From: JALZAA01 sp035316025
GTDB lineage: Bacteria; Actinomycetota; Acidimicrobiia; IMCC26256; JACDBD01
Assembly: GCA_035316025.1 (NCBI GenBank)
Contig: DATFXL010000102.1
Location: forward strand, 5,295 to 69,294
Direction: 5' to 3'
DNA: 64,000 nucleotides
Part shown: in pieces, positions 1 to 7,119 of the stretch
Position numbering within the stretch: position 1 is the first letter of the stretch
Layout: every line of letters begins with the position of its first letter
Notes under the pieces: model-generated
Database searches by the model: none
What the model was told of the DNA's origin: nothing
What the model saw: the letters and a program-made list of their open reading frames with translations, nothing else
Made by a program: the position numbers and the translations under genes

Positions 1-1254
1 CTACGCGCGCGTCGCTGACGCCAGCACCCGCTGCGGCGCCGCCCGACGGCGTCGGAGCGTCGCGATCGCGGCGGTGGTGACGGCCAGCGTGGCCACGCCG
101 CCGACCCAGAGCCCGGCACGCGGCCCGAGCAGCTGCGACACCCAACCGATGATCGGGCCCCCGATGGGCGTGCTGCCGAGGAACGCGACCGTGAACAACG
201 CGGCGACGCGTCCCCTCATCTCCGGGGCGGCCTCGGACTGGAGGACGCCGTTCGCCATGGCCGTGAACGCGACGCCGGCGGCGCCGACCGGGACGAGGAC
301 GATCAGCTCCGCGCCGAGCGTCGGCGCGAACGCGGCCGTCAGGAGAGCGATGCCGAAGACGAGTGCGGCGCCGAGGACGAACCGAAGCGTCGCCCGAGCC
401 TCGTGCGCGCTGACGAGGGCGCCGACAACCGAGCCGACGCTCATGAACGCGTACAACAGGCCGAACGTCTCGGCCGACCCGCCGAAGGTCTGCTTGGCGA
501 GCAGCGGCAGGACGACCTGGAAGTTGAACGCGAGCGTGCCGATCACGGCAGTGAGGAGGAGCGGAATGCGCAGCGCCGGTGTCGACCACGCGTAGCGGAG
601 TCCCTCGCGGAGCTGGCCCTTGCGCCTCGGGACGGGCTCGACGGCGAAGAACTCGTCGGTGCGCATCACGACGAAAGCCAGGACGGCCGCGCCGTACGAC
701 ACGCCGTTGGCCAGGAAGCACCACGAGACCCCGACGCCGGCGATGACGAGACCGGCGATGGCGGGACCGATGACACGGGCGGCCATGAACATGGCGCTGC
801 TCAGGCTGACCGCGTTGCTGACGTGCTCCGCGCCCACCATCTCGACGACGAAGGCGCGCCGCGCCGGATTGTCGAGCGCGTTCACCGCGCCCAGGCCGAG
901 CGCCAGGACGTAGATCATCCAGAGCTGGACGACGCCGAGCGCCGTGATCGCGCCCAGCACCAGCGCGAGGCTGGCGGCGGCGGCCTGCGTGCCCACCAGC
1001 AGGCGGCGCTTGTCGACGCGGTCGGCGACGACGCCGCCCCAGGCGCCGGCGAGGAGCACGGGCGTGAACTGCAGCGCGACGGTCACTCCGAGCGCGACAC
1101 CACTTCCAGTGAGCTGCAGGACGAGCCACGCCTGGGCGATCGACTGCATCCAGGTTCCGGTGGTCGAGATCAGTTGCCCGGTGAAGTACAGGCGGTAGTT
1201 CCGGACGCTCATCGATCGGAAGGTCGTGCGCGTGACGCGCCACAGCCGGGTCAC
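1..1254 (-). CDS. MFS transporter (MFS_3/EntS-like exporter)
   Basis: This is a 417-residue integral membrane protein with about twelve hydrophobic segments and the MFS loop 2-3 signature (GGVVADRVDKRRLLV, about residues 74-88). It resembles the EntS/DUF894 group of proton-driven exporters of drugs or siderophores; the substrate cannot be read from sequence. The GTG start at 1254 overlaps the TGA of the upstream MarR gene (GTGA), so the two are translationally coupled. This is the usual layout of a MarR-controlled efflux pair. The stop codon occupies bases 1-3, so the gene is complete. Confidence 0.9.
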   Translation of the reverse strand: MTRLWRVTRTTFRSMSVRNYRLYFTGQLISTTGTWMQSIAQAWLVLQLTGSGVALGVTVALQFTPVLLAGAWGGVVADRVDKRRLLVGTQAAAASLALVLGAITALGVVQLWMIYVLALGLGAVNALDNPARRAFVVEMVGAEHVSNAVSLSSAMFMAARVIGPAIAGLVIAGVGVSWCFLANGVSYGAAVLAFVVMRTDEFFAVEPVPRRKGQLREGLRYAWSTPALRIPLLLTAVIGTLAFNFQVVLPLLAKQTFGGSAETFGLLYAFMSVGSVVGALVSAHEARATLRFVLGAALVFGIALLTAAFAPTLGAELIVLVPVGAAGVAFTAMANGVLQSEAAPEMRGRVAALFTVAFLGSTPIGGPIIGWVSQLLGPRAGLWVGGVATLAVTTAAIATLRRRRAAPQRVLASATRA

Positions 1255-1703
1255 GGCCGTTCCTCCTGGAGGACGCGCTCGAGGATCTCCGCCGCCTGCT
1301 CGAGCTTCTGGCGCTCGCCGGCGCTGAGCGCCGCGAGCCGCCGCTCGAGGTAGGCGGTCTTGCGCGAGCGGCTCTCGGCGAGCAGCCGGCGGCCGGGCGC
1401 GGTGATCTCGACGTGGGCGACCCGCCGGTCGCGGGGGTCGGTGCGCCGCCGGACGAGCCCGTGCTCCTCGAGGCGACCGACGGCGGCGGTGATCGTGGGG
1501 GGCCGCACACGCTCGATGGCGGCGAGGGCACCGAGGGTCAGCGGGCCGTCGCGCTCGATCGTCGCCAGCGCAGCCAACTGCGTCGGCGAGGCAGCCGACT
1601 CACCCTGCTGGCGGAGCCGCCGCGCGAGCCGGGTCACGACCATGCGCAGCCGGCTGGGCAGCGCGGGGGCGGAGGATCGGGGTGCGGGAGCCGTACGGTT
1701 CAT
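1251..1703 (-). CDS. MarR family transcriptional regulator
   Basis: This 150-residue winged-helix protein has the MarR core: a recognition-helix region (TLGALAAIERVRPPTITAAVGRLEEHGLV) and the wing motif RRTDPRDRRVAHVEIT. It should dimerise, bind a palindromic operator and release it when a ligand binds. I chose ATG 1703. A TTG at 1715 would add four residues but lies inside the putative operator. A -10-like TAGACT sits at 1722-1727 (minus strand), so the transcript may be nearly leaderless. It most likely represses itself and the coupled MFS exporter downstream. Confidence 0.87.
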   Translation of the reverse strand: MNRTAPAPRSSAPALPSRLRMVVTRLARRLRQQGESAASPTQLAALATIERDGPLTLGALAAIERVRPPTITAAVGRLEEHGLVRRRTDPRDRRVAHVEITAPGRRLLAESRSRKTAYLERRLAALSAGERQKLEQAAEILERVLQEERP

Positions 1704-1704
1704 C

Positions 1705-1715
1705 TTGTCGGACAA
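1705..1715 (-). promoter_or_regulatory. Candidate MarR operator
   Basis: An 11-base perfect palindrome, TTGTC-C-GACAA on the minus strand, lies between a -10-like TAGACT (1722-1727) and the ATG at 1703 of the MarR gene. Its position over the expected transcription start fits autorepression. Binding is inferred from position and symmetry only. Confidence 0.45.
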
Positions 1716-1856
1716 CTATTTAGTCTAGCGAAGTATTCCCGGAACCATCTCTCGCCTTTCGGGGTATGGCTTGACGGAGGGTGACGGGTGACACAAACTG
1801 CCCGGAGCTACTTGCACGCAGTGTGAATTCTTCAGGGCGGGATCGGGGGTGGCGCG

Positions 1857-3149
1857 ATGACCACGAACGACCGAACCGTCGGTCGCTACCTGCGCTGGGT
1901 GCTCGCCGCCTTGTCGCTCGGGGCCGGGGTGATCCACTTCTCCGTCAGCGGGGAGCACTACAGCCTCTCGTGGATGCACGGGGCATTCTTCGCTGCCACC
2001 GCCTGGCTGCAGGTTGCTTGGGCAATCGGGGTCATCCTCCGACCCACGCGGCGCCTGCTCGTCGCCGGCGTCGTTCTCAATGCCGGCATCGCCCTGGTGT
2101 GGGCGGTCTCACGGGTGTGGGGCGTACCGATCGGGCCCGATGCCTGGACGCCGGAGGCGGCCACCTTCATCGACCAGCTCTCGACCGGCTTCGAGCTCGG
2201 AATCGTCGGGCTGTCGCTCGCCGTTCTCGTGCGGCCGGCGCTTGCGACCCAGAAGATGCGCCCATCCGTTGCGGCCCCGAGCTTCGGTCTCGCCGTCATC
2301 GCCGTCGCCGTGTTCTCGTCGCTGGCCGTGGCGCCGGCGTTCGCAGCCGGGGACGGAGGGGGCCACAGCCACGGCGGGAGCGCGGAGGCCGCGGGCCACA
2401 GCCACGGAGCCGCCGCCGACAGCGGAGCCGCGCACGCTGGGCACGGCGCAATCGTGAGCAACGCGCCCGTGGGCGACACGCCGTGCGAGCAGTCGGGCCC
2501 GCCCGCCTCCGAGGGTCAGATCTCGAGCGCCGGCGGTCACGGCCACCGCGGTCCGATCAAGTGGAACCCGATCCCCGATCGCGCCACCCGTGATCAGCTC
2601 GGACAGCAGCTCGACGTCGCGCACCAGGTCACCCTGCAGTTCCCGACCGTCACCGACGCCGAAGCGGCGGGCTACACCAAGGTCACCGAATACGTGCCCT
2701 GCATCGGTGCGCACTACATCAAGGCGAGCAACATGCTCGGTGGGTTCGACCCGGCCAAGCCGTCGATGCTGTTGTACGACGGCACGAACCCGGACTCGAA
2801 GATCGTCGGGCTCAGCTACTCCGTCCTCGGTGACCCCAACAAGCCGCCCGAAGGCTTCGCGGGGCCGAACGACCCGTGGCACAAGCACGACAAGAACGGC
2901 GGCTTGTGCATGAAGGGTGGCGTCGTGATCGGCGCCGAGAGCACGACCGACGCGGAGTGCTCGGCGCGTGGCGGCAGGAAGGTCGCGCTGCGCAACCTGT
3001 GGATGATGCACGCGTGGACCGCCGACGCGTGGCAGAGCTCATGGGGCATCTTCAGCGCCGAGAACCCGGACCTCGGCGGCAAGATCGGCGACATCAACGG
3101 CACGCCCGATGCCGCGTCGCGTAAGCAGCTCGGCAACACCGAGACGTAG
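1857..3149 (+). CDS. Membrane protein with His-rich linker and Cys/His-rich extracytoplasmic domain
   Basis: I do not recognise a named family. The 430-residue product has about five hydrophobic segments (roughly residues 13-32, 45-62, 67-88, 112-131 and 145-164). A histidine-rich linker at 170-197 with repeated GHSHG units follows, then a soluble domain at about 235-415. That domain carries possible metal ligands: C282, H286, WHKH at 341-344, C351, C368 and WMMHAW at 382-387. The likely topology puts the Cys/His domain outside the membrane. Copper, zinc or nickel binding is an inference from composition. It stands alone on the plus strand between a MarR/MFS pair and a minus-strand operon. 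ATG 1857 follows a purine-rich GGGGGTGG. Confidence 0.75.
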   Translation: MTTNDRTVGRYLRWVLAALSLGAGVIHFSVSGEHYSLSWMHGAFFAATAWLQVAWAIGVILRPTRRLLVAGVVLNAGIALVWAVSRVWGVPIGPDAWTPEAATFIDQLSTGFELGIVGLSLAVLVRPALATQKMRPSVAAPSFGLAVIAVAVFSSLAVAPAFAAGDGGGHSHGGSAEAAGHSHGAAADSGAAHAGHGAIVSNAPVGDTPCEQSGPPASEGQISSAGGHGHRGPIKWNPIPDRATRDQLGQQLDVAHQVTLQFPTVTDAEAAGYTKVTEYVPCIGAHYIKASNMLGGFDPAKPSMLLYDGTNPDSKIVGLSYSVLGDPNKPPEGFAGPNDPWHKHDKNGGLCMKGGVVIGAESTTDAECSARGGRKVALRNLWMMHAWTADAWQSSWGIFSAENPDLGGKIGDINGTPDAASRKQLGNTET

Positions 3150-3171
3150 ATCCGAGCCCGCGACCAGACAA

Positions 3172-3879
3172 CTAGGACAGTGGCGACCACGCGGTCGTGC
3201 GCAGGAGCTTGCTCTCCCAGTCGTCGCGCACCTCGAGGGCGTCGTTCATCCACGTGCCCGGAGCCCGGTGCTCGGGCGGGACCTCGGTCGTCACCAGCGG
3301 CGTGATGCCCTTCACCTGCGTGACCTTCTGCCAGAGGACGACCTCGCGCCAGCGTCCCGATCCCCACGCGGGGCGGAATACGGCCTGGAGCTCCAACAAC
3401 GACCGTCCGGTGCGGCCGCTCTCGGCCAGGCTCGGCGCGTAGTTGGTGCGGGCCGCCTCGAGGTACTGGTCGAGCCTGCCCTCGTAGGGCCAGGCGGTGT
3501 CCTCCATGAACAGCGTGAGCGGGTGGTGTCCGCTCGTCGGCACCTCGGCCAGGTCGACCTCCTGCAGGGGCGACCACGGCACGGGCACGAGCATCTTGGC
3601 GGCCACCCGGTGGCGCAGCTGGTCGACGTCGTGCGCCCACGGCTGGAGGTCGCCGTCGTGCAACCGCAGCATCAGGTCCTCCCATGCGCGGCCGTCGCGG
3701 ACGGCGGTGAGGGTGACCACGTTGTAGGCGCGGCCGGTGCCGTGCGAGTGGTGAAGGAAATAGAGGAGACGGGCATCGTCGCCCTTGGCGAGCGACGGCA
3801 TCCAACCGTCGCGGTACGCGGCCTCGAACTCCTCTTCCCGGCGGCCCGCGACCTGATGGACTTCGTGCAGGAACAGCAT
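3172..3879 (-). CDS. NIPSNAP-like tandem dimeric alpha/beta barrel protein
   Basis: This 235-residue soluble protein appears to contain two similar ferredoxin-like halves (about 1-105 and 115-235). Each begins with a hydrophobic strand (LFLHEVHQV, then LTLFMEDTAW) and ends with PWSPL or AWSPL, the pattern of NIPSNAP/ABM-type tandem barrels. No catalytic residues are evident. It is the last gene of the serC - thioredoxin fusion - UGSC operon and starts 19 bases after the selenoprotein stop codon, so it is probably co-expressed with it. The family assignment is from fold-like pattern only, and a function in the UGSC pathway is inferred from position. Confidence 0.65.
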   Translation of the reverse strand: MLFLHEVHQVAGRREEEFEAAYRDGWMPSLAKGDDARLLYFLHHSHGTGRAYNVVTLTAVRDGRAWEDLMLRLHDGDLQPWAHDVDQLRHRVAAKMLVPVPWSPLQEVDLAEVPTSGHHPLTLFMEDTAWPYEGRLDQYLEAARTNYAPSLAESGRTGRSLLELQAVFRPAWGSGRWREVVLWQKVTQVKGITPLVTTEVPPEHRAPGTWMNDALEVRDDWESKLLRTTAWSPLS

Positions 3880-3898
3880 GGATCCTCGCCCCCCGGCG

Positions 3899-4435
3899 TC
3901 AGCTGGTGGAAAGGAGCCTACGCAGGATCTCCTCCAGCGCGCCGTCCGCCAGTGCCCGCATCTCGTCGTTGGTGCGGTCCTGGATCGGATGGGCCACGAA
4001 CACCCGGGCCGGGTCGGCGCCGAGCGCGGCGGCCTGCGCCGACGCGGCGTCGACGAACTCTGTCGAGGCGATCATCACTCCCGGCAGGCCGCTGCTCTCC
4101 AGGTTGACGATGTCGTGCACACTGCACGACGTGCACGAACCTCAATCAGCGAGCGCTTCGATCACCAGGTCGCACTGGGTGCCGATCTCGTGACGCAGGT
4201 CGACGGGCGCCGGCTTCGAAAAGGTCGGCTTCGAGAACCGCCGCACCGCGACACCGCGGTCGGCGAGCCGCGTCTCGAGCCGGTCGAGAAAGACGTCGCC
4301 GCGCGGCTTGGAGATGTCGAGCAGTCCGACGGTGCGGCCCTCGAGCGATGCCGGACGCGGCGAACGCTCGCGTGTCGGGGCAGACAGCTCGCCGGTGGGG
4401 TCGAGCAGGACACGACCGTCCGACGAAGCGCTCAT
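3899..4435 (-). CDS. UGSC family selenoprotein (in-frame TGA = selenocysteine)
   Basis: Read through the TGA at 4144-4142, this is a single 178-codon protein. Codons 1-97 end in EALAD. Codon 98 is TGA, and the next codons give G-S-C-T-S-C-S-V-H-D, so the protein contains U-G-S-C exactly at the signature of the UGSC (seleno)protein family, in which the first position is Sec or Cys. The reading frame is continuous on both sides of the TGA. The conserved C-terminal segment lies only downstream of it, so termination there would remove the active site. A hairpin with SECIS geometry follows directly. The ATG at 4435 overlaps the upstream stop (ATGA). The U/C-x2-C pattern suggests a redox function, and the upstream neighbour carries a CPTC thioredoxin-like domain. 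The catalysed reaction is not known to me. Confidence 0.85.
4112..4144 (-). other. Sec TGA codon and bacterial SECIS-like hairpin
   Basis: Immediately 3' of the TGA (4144-4142) the minus strand can form GTCGTGCA-GTG-TGCACGAC at 4130-4112. This is a perfect 8-bp stem with a three-base apical loop starting with G. The loop begins 20 bases after the UGA. Known bacterial SECIS elements have a short apical loop with an early G, placed roughly 16-37 bases after UGA, so the geometry fits. A competing 8-bp hairpin (4138-4131 with 4120-4113, ten-base loop) is also possible. Function needs SelB and tRNA-Sec, which are not in this window. Confidence 0.7.
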
Positions 4436-5871
4436 GACCTCACCTCCCGGGTGACGGGCTGGCTGCCGCCGGGCCCGTTGATCCAACCACCGATGACGGC
4501 GGAGAACAATCCGGCCCTTCCGCCGGCATGCACGACGAGGAGCCCGTCGTCGCCGAACTTCGGCACCGTCATCCCGGCGAGGCCGGCGGGCAACCCCTCG
4601 GCGATCCCGCCCGCGCCCCGCACGACCTCGTCACCGTCGAGTTGAAGGAGCGCGAGCAGCTCCTCACGCAGGCGCGCCTTCGACCAGCCCCCTTCGCGGA
4701 ACACGCGACCGTGCTCCGGAGAGACGACGAGGATCGCGTCGAAGCCCAGCGCCATCTTCGGGTGCGGCACGGCCCGGATGCACGCGGCGAGGGAGCGCGC
4801 GAGCGAGTCCGGGGTGCGGCTGAGCTGGTCGACGATGCCGCGCACGCCGTCACCGGCGAAGAGCGTCACGGCCGACGAATCGGCGGGGAGGCCCCGTTCG
4901 GCGTGCAACGGCTCCCACGGCGAACTCTCCTCGTCCTCGGCGAAGCAGAAGGTGTACTTGCCGGGGTTCCCGAGCGTCGCCCGGTCGATCTCGCCGGGGC
5001 GGCCGCCGCCGACGTTGCGCACGACGAGCTGCAGCGCCCGGCCGATCGTGGCGTTGGCGCGGTTTCCCTGGCCGAGCGCGTTGATCCCCGAGTTCATCCC
5101 GATCGCGTTCGCGACGGGGCCGTTCACGATCACGACCGGACCAGAGAAGTAGGTCGTCGCCAGCAGCCCGTGAATGTTGAACTCGTCCGTGCACGCGGCC
5201 TCGACGGTCGTGAGCACGACGGGCAGGTACTCGGGTTTGCACCCCGCCAACACGGCGTTGACCGCGACCTTTTCGACGGTGCACTCGACAAGGTCGGGCG
5301 GCACGATTGCCACCACGTCGTCCGGCGCGCGTGTCGTGCCCGTCAGCATCCGTGCGACCCGCTCGGCGGTCGGCGGCACGACCGGCAGCCCGTCGCTCCA
5401 GCCCCGCTCGAACACGGCCTCGACGTCGTCTTCCTGCGCGCCGAGGTCGATGCGGCGGGAGCGCAGGCGGGTGGCGCCGAGCGCGTCGGCGTGGGCGGCG
5501 GCGACGTCAGGGTCGAGGGTCCGCGAGCCACAGCCGGGCCGGTATTCGGGGAGCCCGGCGCCGAGTGGCGCCTGTCCCGTGAACGCCTCCCATTCCGACC
5601 GCATCCATCCCTCGGCCCGGGCGACGATCGCGCCGCCGTCGACGCGCAGCAGCGTCGGGACCGTTTCCAGCTCGAGCGCGAACGACACGTCGAGCGCGGT
5701 GTCGTCGACGACGTCGAGGCCATCCGGGAACGTGGGATCGTCCTGCGAGTAGACGGTGAGGCGGTCGTCGCCGTCGGCCAGGTCGGCGAGCACGGGAGCG
5801 ACGAGCCGGCACGTCGGGCAGTCACGCTTCACGATCGCGACGAGCCCGTCGGGCAGTGGCGGTGGGGTCAC
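4432..5871 (-). CDS. Thioredoxin-fold domain fused to UGSC-associated domain
   Basis: This 479-residue protein begins with a thioredoxin/glutaredoxin-like domain (about residues 8-105) containing C18-P-T-C21 followed by strands ending in VPTLLRVDGG. A second domain (about 150-470) starts GWSDGLPVVPPT and contains NGPVANAIGMNSG and NRANATIGRA. I know this second region as a conserved unnamed family found next to UGSC genes; it is not a textbook enzyme. The GTG start at 5871 overlaps the serC stop (GTGA), and its own stop overlaps the UGSC start (ATGA), so all three are coupled. The CPTC domain is a natural candidate to reduce the Sec/Cys centre of the neighbour, which is inference. A much longer open frame upstream lies over serC and is not used. 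Confidence 0.78.
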   Translation of the reverse strand: MTPPPLPDGLVAIVKRDCPTCRLVAPVLADLADGDDRLTVYSQDDPTFPDGLDVVDDTALDVSFALELETVPTLLRVDGGAIVARAEGWMRSEWEAFTGQAPLGAGLPEYRPGCGSRTLDPDVAAAHADALGATRLRSRRIDLGAQEDDVEAVFERGWSDGLPVVPPTAERVARMLTGTTRAPDDVVAIVPPDLVECTVEKVAVNAVLAGCKPEYLPVVLTTVEAACTDEFNIHGLLATTYFSGPVVIVNGPVANAIGMNSGINALGQGNRANATIGRALQLVVRNVGGGRPGEIDRATLGNPGKYTFCFAEDEESSPWEPLHAERGLPADSSAVTLFAGDGVRGIVDQLSRTPDSLARSLAACIRAVPHPKMALGFDAILVVSPEHGRVFREGGWSKARLREELLALLQLDGDEVVRGAGGIAEGLPAGLAGMTVPKFGDDGLLVVHAGGRAGLFSAVIGGWINGPGGSQPVTREVRS

Positions 5872-7010
5872 GCTCGCTCGATCAGGTAGTCGATCGCCCG
5901 GGTGAGGGTTGCGAGGTCGTCGGGTTCGATGTTCGGGAACATCGCGATGCGCAGCTGGTTCCGGCCGAGCTTGCGGTACGACTCGGTGTCGAGGATCGCG
6001 TTCGCGCGTAGCTGGGCCGCGAGCCACTTGGCGTCGATCGGTTCCGCGAAGTCGATCGTTGCGGTGACGCGGCTGCGCTCGTCGGGCTTCGCCACGAACG
6101 GGGCCGCGTGCCGATGGGACTCGGCCCAGCCGTAGACGATCTCGGCCGACCGGTCGCAGCGCGAAGCCGCCCATTCGAGCCCGCCGTGGCCGAGCAGCCA
6201 GTCGAGCTGGTCGGCGACGAGGAACAGGGTCGCCAGCGCGGGCGTGTTGTAGGTCTGGTCGAGGCGGGAGTTCTCGAGCGCGATCGCGAGACTCAGCGAG
6301 GGCGGGATCCAACGTCCGGAGCCCGCGATGCGCTCGATGCGCTCGGTCGCCGCCGGTGAGCAGCACGCGAGCCACAGCCCTCCCTCGCCACCGAGGACCT
6401 TCTGCGGCGCGAAGTAATAGACGTCGAACTGCATGGGGTCGACGCGCAGCCCGCCGGCGGCGGAGGTGGCGTCGACGACGACCAGCCCTCGCTGCGCGTC
6501 GACGCTGTCCGGCCGCCGCACCTCGGTCATCACGCCCGTGGACGTCTCGTTGTGCGGGTAGGCATAGACGTCGACGTCGGGGACCTCGCGCAGCGCCGGA
6601 TGCGTGCCGGGCGCCGACTCGATCACGCGGGGGTCTTCGAGGTGGGGGACCCCGGTGGCGGCGGCGGCGAACTTGGCCGAGAACTCGCCGAAGCTGAGGT
6701 GCTCGCTGCGCCGGTCGATCAGGCCGAAGACGGCCGCGTCCCAGAACACCGTGGTGCCGCCCACGCCGAGCATCACCTCGTACCCGTCCGGGAGCCCGAA
6801 CAGGTCGGTCAGCCCGGCCCGGATGCGGCGCACGACGGCGCGCACGCCTTCGCGCCGGTGGCTGGTGCCGAGGTACGTCGGGGCCGCGGCGGCGAGTGCG
6901 TCGACGGCCTCGGCGCGGATCTTCGACGGCCCCGAACCGAACCGGCCGTCCGATGGCAGCAGCTCGGAGGGGACGTGAATCGGGGTCGTGTCATCCCGGG
7001 CCGGCGTCAC
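5868..7010 (-). CDS. serC: Phosphoserine transaminase
   Basis: SerC is a PLP enzyme that converts 3-phosphohydroxypyruvate and glutamate to phosphoserine in serine biosynthesis. The 380-residue length and the motifs GSGPSKIR near the N-terminus, GTSHRREGVR (about 48-57) and the PLP-lysine region FAPQKVLGGEGG match the actinobacterial-type SerC. GTG 7010 is the start. It is the first gene of a coupled minus-strand operon leading into the thioredoxin fusion and the UGSC selenoprotein. That is an unusual place for serC, which more often stands alone or near other amino-acid genes. Confidence 0.92.
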   Translation of the reverse strand: MTPARDDTTPIHVPSELLPSDGRFGSGPSKIRAEAVDALAAAAPTYLGTSHRREGVRAVVRRIRAGLTDLFGLPDGYEVMLGVGGTTVFWDAAVFGLIDRRSEHLSFGEFSAKFAAAATGVPHLEDPRVIESAPGTHPALREVPDVDVYAYPHNETSTGVMTEVRRPDSVDAQRGLVVVDATSAAGGLRVDPMQFDVYYFAPQKVLGGEGGLWLACCSPAATERIERIAGSGRWIPPSLSLAIALENSRLDQTYNTPALATLFLVADQLDWLLGHGGLEWAASRCDRSAEIVYGWAESHRHAAPFVAKPDERSRVTATIDFAEPIDAKWLAAQLRANAILDTESYRKLGRNQLRIAMFPNIEPDDLATLTRAIDYLIERA

Positions 7011-7083
7011 GCGCCCACGGTACAGAGCGGCCGCGCGGGCGCTGCCGACATTGGCTCGGGTGTGGGAGCGGCCGCGATGCGAT

Positions 7084-7100
7084 ATACCCTACCGGGGTAT
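7084..7100. promoter_or_regulatory. Candidate CsoR/FrmR-like operator
   Basis: The sequence ATACCC-TACCG-GGGTAT is an inverted repeat with 6-bp arms between divergent serC and the NmrA-like gene, 20 bases before the latter's ATG. Repeats of the form ATACCC(n)GGGTAT are typical of CsoR-type metal- or sulfur-sensing repressors in actinobacteria. No csoR gene is in this window, so the regulator would act in trans. Confidence 0.4.
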
Positions 7101-7119
7101 CCCACGAGGAGGTGATGCC

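Noticed and set aside
3899..4120. A separate 73-residue protein starting at GTG 4120
   Set aside because: The GTG is an internal valine codon of the UGSC gene; there is no ribosome-binding site, and the fragment lacks half the domain.
5872..6375. N-terminal extension of the thioredoxin-fusion frame over serC
   Set aside because: The extension is Arg-rich shadow sequence over serC; GTG 5871 gives a proper thioredoxin start and a four-base overlap.
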